Source: CAYLMG01 sp964464635
GTDB lineage: Bacteria > Planctomycetota > Phycisphaerae > Sedimentisphaerales > Anaerobacaceae
NCBI GenBank assembly: GCA_964464635.1
Contig: CAYXGT010000001.1
Coordinates: 20,024 to 84,023, forward strand
Direction of reading: 5' to 3'
Length of the DNA stretch: 64,000 bases
The position numbers and the translations under genes were made by a program. The number at the start of each line of letters is the position of its first letter. Positions within the stretch are counted from its first letter, which is position 1. Of the stretch, positions 19,643-28,415 are shown in pieces. Under the pieces are notes generated by a model. It had not been told where the DNA came from. It ran no database searches and worked only from the letters and a program-made list of their open reading frames with translations.

Positions 19643-21847
19643 ATGCTGGAAAGTTTTAAGAAACAAATACTTAAGTATTTAAGTCACAGCGAATACCGGC
19701 CTGTAAAGCTGACGAAACTTGCCAAGGGGCTCGGGATAAGCGGCGAGGATTACGCCGAATTCAAGAAAGCGTTCGAGCAGCTCCGTCAATCCGGTCATAT
19801 CATTATCGGCGAGAGAAGCGCGGTAGAGCTTCGGCCTCTCAAGGGACAAATCACGGGAACATTTCGAGCGAACCGTCAGGGCTTCGGATTCGTGAGTCCG
19901 CTTGTTCGCGATTCGCACGATGATTTGTTTATACCGCCCGGTGACACGGCCTCGGCGATGACGGGTGATATTGTTGCGGCGAAGGTAGTCAAGCGAGGCA
20001 GGCGCGGCGGGCAGATGCGATATACGGGTAAGGTTACAGAGATACTTCAGCGGTCAAGTAACAGGGTTGTGGGGACATTGAGCAAGAGCAAAGAGGGCTG
20101 GATTATTCAGCCGGAAGGAAAAGGATACGTTGAGCCTGTCATCGTCGGTGATGTAAGCGCAAAGGGTGCGAGAGAAAAAGATAAGGTCGTTGTTGAGATA
20201 GTGAGCTGGCCTACAGAGAAGCATCTTGGACACGGCGTAATCGTTGAGGTGCTCGGCAGAGCGGGACAGTACGAGACAGAGATAAACGCGATTGTTCGGC
20301 GATATCAGATACCGTCTGAATTTGACGAGTCTTGTTTGTCCGAGGCCAGGGAAGCTGCGGCGGGATTTACAAATTATGATGAGACGGACAGAGAAGATAT
20401 AACGGGCAAGGTTATCGTAACGATTGACCCGCCGGATGCGAAGGATTTTGACGATGCGATAAGTCTTGAGAAGGATGGTGGCAACAATTATGTGCTCGGA
20501 GTGCATATAGCAGATGTGAGTTTTTTTGTTGGTGAGGGGACAGCGCTCGATGAAGAAGCGAAGCAGCGCGGCAATAGTGTGTACCTGCCGGGACGGACAA
20601 TAGCGATGCTGCCGGAGGTTTTGAGTAACGGGATATGCTCGCTTCAACCGGGACAGAAGAGGTTCGTCAAAAGCGTTTATACAAGATATAACGATAAGGG
20701 AAAGGTGCTGAACAGAAAGTTTGCAAGGTCGGTTATGAATTCGCTGCAGAGGCTGACGTACGAGCAGGCGGACAAAACGCTGAGGGGGAAAACCGGCGAC
20801 GTTAAAAGCGAGGTGGTGACACTATTGAAGGATATGGAGCGTCTTAGCAGGATAATCGAGAAGCGGAGGATTAAGGACGGGATGCTGCACCTGGATTTGC
20901 CGGAGACAGAGCTTGAGATGGATAAGAACGGCAGGGTTGTAGATGCGCATCCTGCTGATACGAGCTACCCGCATACGATAATCGAGATGTTTATGGTCGA
21001 GGCTAACGAGGCGGTGGCAGCACTTTTAGACAGTTTGAATGTTGCGTTTATGCGGCGGATTCACCCTGAGCCGGATGCGATGAGTATGAAAGAATTGGCG
21101 AGACTTTTACGGACGCTTGGTTTCAATTTTCCGAAATCTGGCGGCCGAGCTGATATACAGGCTTTGCTGGAATCGGTCAGGGGTACTGATGCGAGTGTTG
21201 CGGTGAATTTACTCGTTTTGAGAAGTTTTGAAAAGGCTGTCTATTCGCCGAGAAATGTCGGTCATTACGCGCTTGCGTCGAGGCACTATTGTCACTTTAC
21301 CAGCCCGATACGGCGATATGCGGATTTGCTTGTTCACAGGCTTCTGGATGATTACCTCGAGGGTAAAACTTTGCCGAAGGGACAGGAGCAGGGTTTAGCG
21401 GAAGCCGGAAAGCATATAACATTTACAGAGCAGAGGGCGGAAGATGCCGAGGAGGAATTGAAGACGGTTTTGATTCTGCAGATGCTCAGCGAACATATCG
21501 GCGAAGAGCTGGATGGTGTCGTTACGGGACTGGCGAATTTCGGTGTATTTGTTCAGAGCAAAAAGTTCGGGATTGAAGGATTGATTTCCACCGAGCAGTT
21601 AGGCGGCGGATGGGATTATTATCCCAAAAGTCACTGCTTCGCTGAGCAGGGTTCGGAAGCGACTTTGCGGCTTGGACAGGGGATTAAGACGAGGATAGTT
21701 TCGGTGAACCTGGCTGCAAGACAATTGAATCTCGTACCGGCTGAGCCTTTGGGCAAGGCTGCTGCAAAAGGCAGAGGCAAAAGAAAAGAAAAAGGCACAA
21801 AGAAAAGAAGTGCAAGGAAAAGAAAGAGAGGCGGTAAATACAGATGA
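19643..21847 (+). CDS. rnr: Ribonuclease R
   Basis: About 734 aa processive 3'-5' exoribonuclease of the RNB family that degrades structured RNA. Order: N-terminal winged-helix region (1-60), cold-shock/OB domain (ITGTFRANRQGFGFVSPL), RNB catalytic domain with DPPDAKDFDDAIS (about D262 and following Asp), S1 domain (DGVVTGLANFGVFVQ, about 626), and a very basic tail rich in Lys/Arg that is typical of RNase R. The frame could also start at TTG 19640; I prefer the ATG at 19643. GAGGGG lies about 13 nt upstream. Confidence 0.95.
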   Translation: MLESFKKQILKYLSHSEYRPVKLTKLAKGLGISGEDYAEFKKAFEQLRQSGHIIIGERSAVELRPLKGQITGTFRANRQGFGFVSPLVRDSHDDLFIPPGDTASAMTGDIVAAKVVKRGRRGGQMRYTGKVTEILQRSSNRVVGTLSKSKEGWIIQPEGKGYVEPVIVGDVSAKGAREKDKVVVEIVSWPTEKHLGHGVIVEVLGRAGQYETEINAIVRRYQIPSEFDESCLSEAREAAAGFTNYDETDREDITGKVIVTIDPPDAKDFDDAISLEKDGGNNYVLGVHIADVSFFVGEGTALDEEAKQRGNSVYLPGRTIAMLPEVLSNGICSLQPGQKRFVKSVYTRYNDKGKVLNRKFARSVMNSLQRLTYEQADKTLRGKTGDVKSEVVTLLKDMERLSRIIEKRRIKDGMLHLDLPETELEMDKNGRVVDAHPADTSYPHTIIEMFMVEANEAVAALLDSLNVAFMRRIHPEPDAMSMKELARLLRTLGFNFPKSGGRADIQALLESVRGTDASVAVNLLVLRSFEKAVYSPRNVGHYALASRHYCHFTSPIRRYADLLVHRLLDDYLEGKTLPKGQEQGLAEAGKHITFTEQRAEDAEEELKTVLILQMLSEHIGEELDGVVTGLANFGVFVQSKKFGIEGLISTEQLGGGWDYYPKSHCFAEQGSEATLRLGQGIKTRIVSVNLAARQLNLVPAEPLGKAAAKGRGKRKEKGTKKRSARKRKRGGKYR

Positions 21848-21934
21848 GATTATGCAAACGATGAATTTTATGAAGCAATTTTAGCAATGTTTTAATTGAT
21901 GAGATTATATGGTAAGAAGTACACACCTCTGTTA

Positions 21935-22216
21935 TTAAAATTTAACTCTTTCAAAATATTTATAGAAATTTTTGCGGTCGCCGATATGAATAACAAGAAC
22001 CAATAATTTATTATTTATTACTGTATAAGCTATTCGATAGTCTCCTGAGCGTATACGCCAAATATCTTTTTGATTTTTTATGAGGATTGCGTTAGAGGGG
22101 TATGGATCAGTGGCAAGATTGTCAATTTTCTTTGCAATTTGCTTTTTATGTTTCGTAGGCAAACTATCAAGAAAATCTAAAGACTTTTTATCTATCTCAA
22201 TCTTATAAACTGTCAA
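21935..22216 (-). CDS. RelE/ParE-type toxin
   Basis: 93 aa type II toxin of the RelE superfamily, probably a ribosome-dependent mRNA interferase. Features include FLDSLPTKHKKQIAKKID, the core IWRIRSGDYRIAYTVINN and the terminal LVLVIHIGDRKNFYK (Arg/Tyr-rich active face). The start is TTG, directly abutting the TAA of the upstream antitoxin (TAATTG), so the two are translationally coupled. Composition is visibly more A/T-rich than the neighbouring rnr, which fits mobile toxin-antitoxin modules. Confidence 0.88.
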   Translation of the reverse strand: MTVYKIEIDKKSLDFLDSLPTKHKKQIAKKIDNLATDPYPSNAILIKNQKDIWRIRSGDYRIAYTVINNKLLVLVIHIGDRKNFYKYFERVKF

Positions 22217-22462
22217 TTACAAACCAAGCTCCTTCTTAGCCTTTTCCCAAGGCACAAAGTCGTTCCTTTTTAGCGCTTCGCGTGCCATTTCTAAATCTAT
22301 TTTGTCTTCAAGAAACTCTAAAAGTTTTAAATCGTCAATAGAAACAATAGCAAAATACGGTTTTCTATGATTTTCCACCCCTATACGCTCTCCGCGATAT
22401 GCCACCTTTGCCCCTATATCGTGTAATTGATTACGTAACTCACTCACAGATATCATAGTCAT
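22217..22462 (-). CDS. Phd/YefM-type antitoxin
   Basis: About 81 aa. The N-terminus MISVSELRNQLHDIGAKVAY is a Phd/YefM DNA-binding fold, and the C-terminal part (LEMAREALKRNDFVPWEKA) should wrap the toxin. Three in-frame ATGs are close together; the second (22462) has the best spacing from AAGGAG. It would neutralise the adjacent RelE-like toxin and autoregulate the promoter in the A/T-rich region beyond 22470. Confidence 0.85.
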   Translation of the reverse strand: MTMISVSELRNQLHDIGAKVAYRGERIGVENHRKPYFAIVSIDDLKLLEFLEDKIDLEMAREALKRNDFVPWEKAKKELGL

Positions 22463-23055
22463 TCTCATCGCTCCTTATTTTGCACAATTCTTACATATTG
22501 TCTTTTCGTCTAAATTGTACAAAATGTTCACAAAAAAGTCAAGTAAAAATTAATTAAATTTTGAGAAATTGCAAACTATGATTACCATAAGTTCTTGTTA
22601 TCTGGGCACTTATAAAAATACGACTTTACATGACTTTACATTATTTTGTCGAGTTTAGAGTTTAGAGGCTTGATATTGGCCTGAATTTGGGCATTTCGAC
22701 CAATTTTTTATCGATGTAAAGTAAAGTTATGAAGAAAAATTTTGTTGTGTGCCAGCTTGCAGGTAGGGTGAGAACTCCCTTTTTCAGAACCTACAACTTC
22801 CGGCCTAAATCCAAAGTCCTAATTAAAATTTAGCGGCCGCGAATAACTTTCCTTTTCTATTAAGGACAAAATGATATCACATAATTATCCGTTCGGCTAC
22901 CTGCGCCGTTCCATGATGCATCCCTGTTTTCATTTGCTTCAAATCAAGCAAATTATAGCACTAACGCAGTTTTGGTTTTCTTGACAACGGTGTGATTTTT
23001 TAAGATACTATTCGTTTTATAAAGATAAGTGTTTATTGTTTTTTTGGAGAATGAT
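22463..23055. other. Intergenic region with possible structured RNA and a 37-codon sORF
   Basis: No known gene. GCAGGTAG (22759-22766) can pair with CTACCTGC (22897-22904), closing a domain of about 145 nt that contains smaller stems. Within it an ATG at 22871, preceded by AAGGAC, opens a 37-codon frame ending at 22984. Either reading is speculative. The EF-P promoter occupies 22981-23009. Confidence 0.35.
22981..23009 (+). promoter_or_regulatory. Sigma-70-like promoter for efp
   Basis: A perfect -35 TTGACA (22981-22986), a 17-bp spacer and -10 GATACT (23004-23009) place a start about 40 nt before the efp ATG. Confidence 0.6.
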
Positions 23056-23616
23056 ATGAAGGCATCCGAGATGAGTAAGGGACGGACAGTGATAATCGAC
23101 AGCAAGCTGTACGCGATTGTTGACTATCAGCATGTAAAGCTGGGCAAGGGAGGAGCGGTTTACCAGACGAAGCTGAAGAGCCTTTCGGACGGTATGATAC
23201 GCAATATTCGCCTCCGGTCGGAAGAGACGATTGAAGAGGCATTTCTCGATAAGAGGACTTACGAGTACCTGTATTCGGCTGGCAGCGAGCATATCCTGAT
23301 GGATACGACTACGTACGACCAGATTACGCTCGACGATGAAGCGTTCGGCGACGGTCAGAAATACCTGAAGCCGAACTCGCAGCTCCAGGTGACGATGTAC
23401 GAGGGCAGGGCTGTAATAGTTGAGCTTCCGAATACGGTGGATTTAGAGGTTACCCAGGCTGCGCCGGAAATAAAGGGAGCGACTGCGACGAACCAGAACA
23501 AGCCGGTAACGCTTGAGACCGGCCTTGTGATACAGGCACCGCCTTTTGTCAAGGTCGGCAACGTAATCAGGATAGATACACGAAGCGGCGAGTATGTTAC
23601 AAGAGTGAAGAGTTGA
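23056..23616 (+). CDS. efp: Translation elongation factor P
   Basis: 186 aa, the usual length. EF-P binds between the P and E sites and rescues ribosomes stalled on polyproline. The start at 23056 (MKASEMSKG) has TTTGGAGA upstream; an earlier in-frame start at 23029 lies in the leader. The KOW-like domain I carries the loop VKLGKGGAVYQTKLKSL with the conserved, possibly modified lysine at about residue 31. OB domains II and III end with VIRIDTRSGEYVTRVKS. No modification enzyme (EpmA or YmfI type) is encoded in the window. Confidence 0.96.
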   Translation: MKASEMSKGRTVIIDSKLYAIVDYQHVKLGKGGAVYQTKLKSLSDGMIRNIRLRSEETIEEAFLDKRTYEYLYSAGSEHILMDTTTYDQITLDDEAFGDGQKYLKPNSQLQVTMYEGRAVIVELPNTVDLEVTQAAPEIKGATATNQNKPVTLETGLVIQAPPFVKVGNVIRIDTRSGEYVTRVKS

Positions 23617-23661
23617 AATTCGAAATACGAATTGCTTTGCAGAAAAGAAACTTGTTAATTT

Positions 23662-23727
23662 GTCATTCCGCACGTGATGCGGAATCCAGAACTACAAAAA
23701 ATGGATTCCTGCCTTCGCGGGAATGAC
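23662..23727. repeat. REP-like inverted repeat between efp and secA
   Basis: GTCATTCC...GGAATGAC form the ends, and GGAATCC/GGATTCC pair inside. It includes CCTGCCTTCGCGGG, a repeat type found widely between bacterial genes. This is a different family from the CACGGCC elements. Confidence 0.75.
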
Positions 23728-23796
23728 AATAAAAGTGCAAATTCGAATTTCAAAAAATAAAACTTATTATAAGGCCTATTTTGTAGAACATAAAAT

Positions 23797-26700
23797 ATGG
23801 CAGGCAAATTCGGTAAAACATTACTTAAGGTTTTCGGCAGCCGCAATGAGCGTTTGATAAAAGCGTACTCTGTAATCGGCCAGCAGGCGGGTGAATTCGA
23901 GGAGCAGATTAAGGTGCTCGATGACGAGGCGCTGAAAGCCAAAACAGAGGAGTTCAAAAGCCGTTTGAAAGACGGAGCCGAGCCTGAGCAGATTCTGCCG
24001 GAAGCGTTCGAGGTTGTGCGGGAGGCGGCGAGGCGCAATGTCGAGATGCGTCATTTCGACGTTCAGCTTATCGGGGGAAGAGTTCTGTACGAAGGCAAGA
24101 TTGCGGAGATGGCTACCGGTGAGGGCAAGACGCTGGTTGCGACGCTGGCGGTTTATCTCGTTTACCTGACCGGCAGAAGAGTACATATTGTCACCGTAAA
24201 CGATTATCTCGCAAAAAGAGATTCAGAGTGGATGGGGCCTGTATATAAAGCGCTGGGGATTACAGTGGGTGCGATACAGGCGGATATGGATACGTCCGGC
24301 GATGAGCGCAAGCAGCAGTACGGCTGTGATGTGACATACGGGACGAATAACGAGTTCGGCTTTGACTATCTGCGTGACAATATGAAGCTTAGCCTTAAGC
24401 AGATGGTACAAAGCGAGCTGGAGTACGCGATTATAGACGAGGTTGATTCGATTCTTGTAGATGAGGCGAGGACGCCTTTAATAATATCGGGTCCGGCGTT
24501 CGACGACGTTAGCAGATACAAAAGTGCGGATGGAGTGGCGCGAAAGCTTCTAAGTCTTCAGAGCAACTACGACAGGATAAAAAAACAGATTGATTCGGCA
24601 CAGCGAACACTTGCGAATGCCCATGGCGAGCTTTCAGAGGCAAGAAAAGACAGGGACGAGGAACGGATAAAGAAAGCACAGCAGACGATTGAGAAAACGG
24701 GACCGGAGCTTGCGGCTGCCAATGCGAAGCTCGAGACAATTACCCAATATTACGAGGTTGAAATTGACAGGAAGGCTGTTCATCTCACTCACGAGGGGGT
24801 CGGAGCGGCGCAGGAGATAGCAGGGGTGGGTTCATTTTTTACGGGCAGCAATATGGAGTGGCCTCATCTATTGGAGCAGGGGCTGCGGGCACACGTGACA
24901 TTCGAGAGGGAAAAAGATTATGTCGTGATGGACGGCAAGGTGATAATCGTTGACGAGTTCACGGGCAGACTTATGCACGGCAGGCAGTGGTCGGACGGGC
25001 TGCACCAGGCAGTAGAGGCAAAGGAGAACGTTGCGGTCAAGGAAGAGACGCAGACGCTGGCGACAATAACTTTGCAGAATTTCTTCAAGCTGTACGACCA
25101 GATTGCGGGGATGACGGGAACGGCTATTACGGAGGCTGAAGAGTTTATGAACATATATAAACTCGAGGTTGTGGTGATACCGACGAACGAGCCGTGCATC
25201 AGGGACGACCGTAATGATGTGATATACAAGTCGGTACCCGAAAAGTTCAATGCGATAGTGGAAGAGATAAACCAGGTAAGCGGCGCGGGCCGGCCTGTAC
25301 TCGTGGGGACCATCAGCATAGAAAAGAGCGAGGCGCTGAGCGAGGCCCTTACGAGAAGATACGGGATAGAGCATGAGGTATTGAATGCGAAACAGCATGC
25401 TCGTGAGGCGTTGATAGTGGCGAAGGCCGGCCACCAGCATAATACAAGAGAAGGTAATGCGCGTGGCAATGTTACGATAGCGACGAATATGGCCGGCCGA
25501 GGAACGGATATCAAGCTCGGTCAGGGAGTTGCGGAAATCGGCGGACTGCATATTTTAGGCACCGAACGGCACGAGGCAAGACGCATAGACAACCAGCTTC
25601 GCGGCCGGTCCGGCAGGCAGGGAGACGCCGGCTCGAGCCAGTTTTTCCTGAGCTTCGACGATGATTTGATGCGGGTATTTGCGCCGGATTGGACGGTTAA
25701 GGCGTTGAGCTGGATCGGCTGGGAAGAGGGTCAGCCGATTATGCACAAAAGGATAAGCAAGGGAATCGAGAAAGCGCAGAAAAAGGTCGAGGAACGTAAC
25801 TTCGAGATTAGAAAGAGCCTGCTCGAATACGACGAGGTGATGGATTATCAGCGCAAGATTTTTTACTCGCGGAGGCGGCAGATACTCGCAGGCAGGGATT
25901 TGAAAAATATTATAGAGGAGATGATAGCAGCGAGCGTTACCAATAGCTGTGAGAGCATCCTTGGTAAGCGATATCCCTTGAAATGTATTACCGAGTGGGC
26001 GAGGAGCAGCTTTGGAGTGGAGCTGAGGAACTCGGATATCGATGGTAAGGAAGCTGATGAGATTGAGCAGATAATCAAAAAGCGTGCAACGGACAATGCA
26101 GCGAATAATATATCGATATCACTCGGCGAATATTTTGAGGATTACAGCGACTCTTCGACGTGGGATATAGCGGGCCTTTGCAAGTGGGCGATGAGTGCGT
26201 TCAGTGTGAACTTAAGCGCAGGCAAGGTCAAGCACCAAAAGCCGGAGGAGATAGAGGAGCAGCTTATAGCTGCGGCAGCGGAGCAGATAGAGAAGAAAGA
26301 CTACTCAGCTATGGCAGATTTTCTGGAAGGTGACTTTGCTCTTAAGACATACTCGGAATGGGTGCGGTCGAAATTTGCCATAGAGCTCGATACCGAACAG
26401 CTAAGAGAGCTCGGTGCGGAGAAGATACGAGAATACGTGATAGAGAAGACAACGGAGAGATACAGGCAAAGAGAAATTGAGTACCCGGTTGAGTTTGCGA
26501 TGAATATGGTATTCGGGCCTGAGGGTGCGAATATATACGGATTCGAGAGGCTGGCGGAGTGGGCAAATAAAAAATACCAGGCGGGTCTGTCAACAGAACA
26601 GATACAGCAGCTCAAGCCGAAAGTTCTGTACCAGAGACTGTTAGAGCTCAGTAAGAGTTTCAGCAACGGCAAACTCGAAGAGCAGATTGACGAAAAGCTC

Positions 26701-27282
26701 GCGAGGCTTAATACAAGTGAACTCATCGAGTGGGCCAACGAAAGATTCGACGCATCCTTTACGGAAGAGACAATAGGCGACAGAGAGCAGATAAGGGAAA
26801 GACTTGTCAAATCAGGCAGGGAGTTTTTGAGAAGTGAGCTCAGTGACCTCGAAAAATATGTTCTTCTGCAGGTTTATGACAGCGTCTGGAAGGACCATCT
26901 GTATGCGATGGACCACCTGAAGAGCAATATTCATTTTCGGGCGTGGGCGGAGAAGGACCCGAAGACGGAATACAAGCGGGAAGGCTTTCGCCTGTTCGAG
27001 GAGATGCTGGGGACGATAGGGGAGAGGGTGACGGATATAATCTTTAAGGTTCGCCTCGAGGCGGGAGCAAGGGCGAGAAGCGTATGGAATGTGAGCAGGA
27101 CAAGTCACGATGAGGTCGGCCAGTTTGCAATGCAGGAGAGACAGCGAGCGGCGGCACAGGCTCCGCAGGGTGAGGTGCAGGTGAAACAGATTGTTCACGA
27201 GAAGCCGAAGGTCGGCAGGAATGAGCCGTGCCCGTGCGGCAGCGGCAAGAAATATAAAAAGTGCTGCGGAAAAAACCTTTAG
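23797..27282 (+). CDS. secA: Preprotein translocase ATPase SecA, expanded form
   Basis: 1161 aa against about 850-900 for typical SecA. It is the ATP-driven motor that pushes unfolded preproteins through SecYEG. Walker A is MATGEGKT (about 105-112) and Walker B IIDEVDSILVDEART (about 212); TNMAGRGTDIKLG marks motor domain 2. A coiled-coil insertion of about 55-60 residues lies near 250-310. The helical scaffold/wing region (about 725-1010) holds five degenerate repeats with W in EWA-x3-F-x3-L at about 732, 796, 854, 921 and 978. It ends in the zinc SEC-C motif NEPCPCGSGKKYKKCC. Confidence 0.96.
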   Translation: MAGKFGKTLLKVFGSRNERLIKAYSVIGQQAGEFEEQIKVLDDEALKAKTEEFKSRLKDGAEPEQILPEAFEVVREAARRNVEMRHFDVQLIGGRVLYEGKIAEMATGEGKTLVATLAVYLVYLTGRRVHIVTVNDYLAKRDSEWMGPVYKALGITVGAIQADMDTSGDERKQQYGCDVTYGTNNEFGFDYLRDNMKLSLKQMVQSELEYAIIDEVDSILVDEARTPLIISGPAFDDVSRYKSADGVARKLLSLQSNYDRIKKQIDSAQRTLANAHGELSEARKDRDEERIKKAQQTIEKTGPELAAANAKLETITQYYEVEIDRKAVHLTHEGVGAAQEIAGVGSFFTGSNMEWPHLLEQGLRAHVTFEREKDYVVMDGKVIIVDEFTGRLMHGRQWSDGLHQAVEAKENVAVKEETQTLATITLQNFFKLYDQIAGMTGTAITEAEEFMNIYKLEVVVIPTNEPCIRDDRNDVIYKSVPEKFNAIVEEINQVSGAGRPVLVGTISIEKSEALSEALTRRYGIEHEVLNAKQHAREALIVAKAGHQHNTREGNARGNVTIATNMAGRGTDIKLGQGVAEIGGLHILGTERHEARRIDNQLRGRSGRQGDAGSSQFFLSFDDDLMRVFAPDWTVKALSWIGWEEGQPIMHKRISKGIEKAQKKVEERNFEIRKSLLEYDEVMDYQRKIFYSRRRQILAGRDLKNIIEEMIAASVTNSCESILGKRYPLKCITEWARSSFGVELRNSDIDGKEADEIEQIIKKRATDNAANNISISLGEYFEDYSDSSTWDIAGLCKWAMSAFSVNLSAGKVKHQKPEEIEEQLIAAAAEQIEKKDYSAMADFLEGDFALKTYSEWVRSKFAIELDTEQLRELGAEKIREYVIEKTTERYRQREIEYPVEFAMNMVFGPEGANIYGFERLAEWANKKYQAGLSTEQIQQLKPKVLYQRLLELSKSFSNGKLEEQIDEKLARLNTSELIEWANERFDASFTEETIGDREQIRERLVKSGREFLRSELSDLEKYVLLQVYDSVWKDHLYAMDHLKSNIHFRAWAEKDPKTEYKREGFRLFEEMLGTIGERVTDIIFKVRLEAGARARSVWNVSRTSHDEVGQFAMQERQRAAAQAPQGEVQVKQIVHEKPKVGRNEPCPCGSGKKYKKCCGKNL

Positions 27283-27341
27283 CAAATCCATATATATACA
27301 AAGCCCTGAGTATTGCGTGAAATTGCTGAAGGGAGAAAATA

Positions 27342-28379
27342 ATGTCACTTAATAAAACTTATTATATGTGCGTAATATTATTACTCTTCTTGAATTTAGC
27401 CTGCTTTGCCGAGAAAGATTTAACAGTCTTTGAGGTCAACAAAAAGCTGGGCAGAGGCATTAATCTCGGCAATTCTCTAGAAGCACCTAAAGAAGGACAA
27501 TGGGGAGTAACACTGCAGGAAGAATATTTCAAGCTCATAAAACAGGCAGGTTTCGAGTCGGTGCGAATCCCCATTAAATGGTCGGCTCACGCACTGCAGC
27601 AAAAACCTTACACAATAGACCCCAACTTTTTCGAAAGAATCGACTGGGCCATAAGAAATGCGCTTTCTAATAATCTATATGTAATTATAAATATGCACCA
27701 TTATGATGAGATTTACGATGAACCTGAAAAGCACATGGAACGATTTGTTTCACTGTGGCATCAAATTGCAGAACATTACAAAGAGGCGAGCGAAGCTGTG
27801 TTATTTGAGCTGCTGAATGAGCCCTGTAAAAAACTCGATGACAAAATATGGAATCAGCTAATCGCTGAGACCCTGCGGGTCGTAAGAAAGTCGAATTCTC
27901 AACGGGTCGTTGTGATAGGGCCGACAAACTGGAACAGCATCGACAAACTCGATAAACTTGTTCTGCCCGATAGTGACAGGAACATAATAGTCAGCTTCCA
28001 TTATTATCAGCCTTTCAATTTCACACATCAGGGAGCTGAATGGACAGGCGAGCAATCGAAAAACTGGCTTGGGACAAAATGGACAGGAACCGACAATGAA
28101 AAACAGGCGATCGAAAAAGATTTCGACGGGGTATTCGAATGGGGCAAAGAACACAACAGGCCTATATACCTGGGTGAGTTCGGCGCATACAGTAAGGCTG
28201 ATATGCAGTCAAGAGCACGATGGACAGCCTTTGTTGCGAGAGAAGCTGAAAAGAAAAACTTCAGCTGGTCTTACTGGGAATTCTGCTCCGGCTTCGGCGT
28301 TTATGATTCATCAGAGAAGAAATGGCGCGAGCCTTTGCTTAAATCACTGATTGCGGAAACGAAAATAGACGACGATTAG
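27342..28379 (+). CDS. Secreted endo-beta-1,4-glucanase, GH5
   Basis: 345 aa with an N-terminal export signal (hydrophobic 8-20, then CFAEK). A TIM-barrel GH5 cellulase-type enzyme: GRGINLGNSLEAP near the start, SVRIPIKW, INMHHYDEIYD, acid/base Glu160 in LLNEPC, FHYYQPFNFTHQG, and nucleophile Glu279 in YLGEFGAYS. Substrate is beta-1,4-glucan or mixed mannan/glucan; the subfamily cannot be fixed. It begins about 60 bp after secA. The stop codon is the first base triplet of a 37-bp direct repeat that also occurs beyond the adjacent protease gene. Confidence 0.93.
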   Translation: MSLNKTYYMCVILLLFLNLACFAEKDLTVFEVNKKLGRGINLGNSLEAPKEGQWGVTLQEEYFKLIKQAGFESVRIPIKWSAHALQQKPYTIDPNFFERIDWAIRNALSNNLYVIINMHHYDEIYDEPEKHMERFVSLWHQIAEHYKEASEAVLFELLNEPCKKLDDKIWNQLIAETLRVVRKSNSQRVVVIGPTNWNSIDKLDKLVLPDSDRNIIVSFHYYQPFNFTHQGAEWTGEQSKNWLGTKWTGTDNEKQAIEKDFDGVFEWGKEHNRPIYLGEFGAYSKADMQSRARWTAFVAREAEKKNFSWSYWEFCSGFGVYDSSEKKWREPLLKSLIAETKIDDD

Positions 28380-28415
28380 TCAATTCTTTTTTAACCAGCG
28401 GAAACGAAAGACATT
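28379..28415. repeat. 37-bp direct repeat, copy A
   Basis: Matches 30053-30089 with one mismatch. Read on the minus strand it encodes NVFRFRWLKKN-stop, a detached copy of the 3' end of the small gene at 30054-30251. Confidence 0.9.

Noticed and set aside
25555..27348. Several minus-strand frames opposite secA
   Set aside because: They are antisense shadows of a conserved gene with no recognisable domains.
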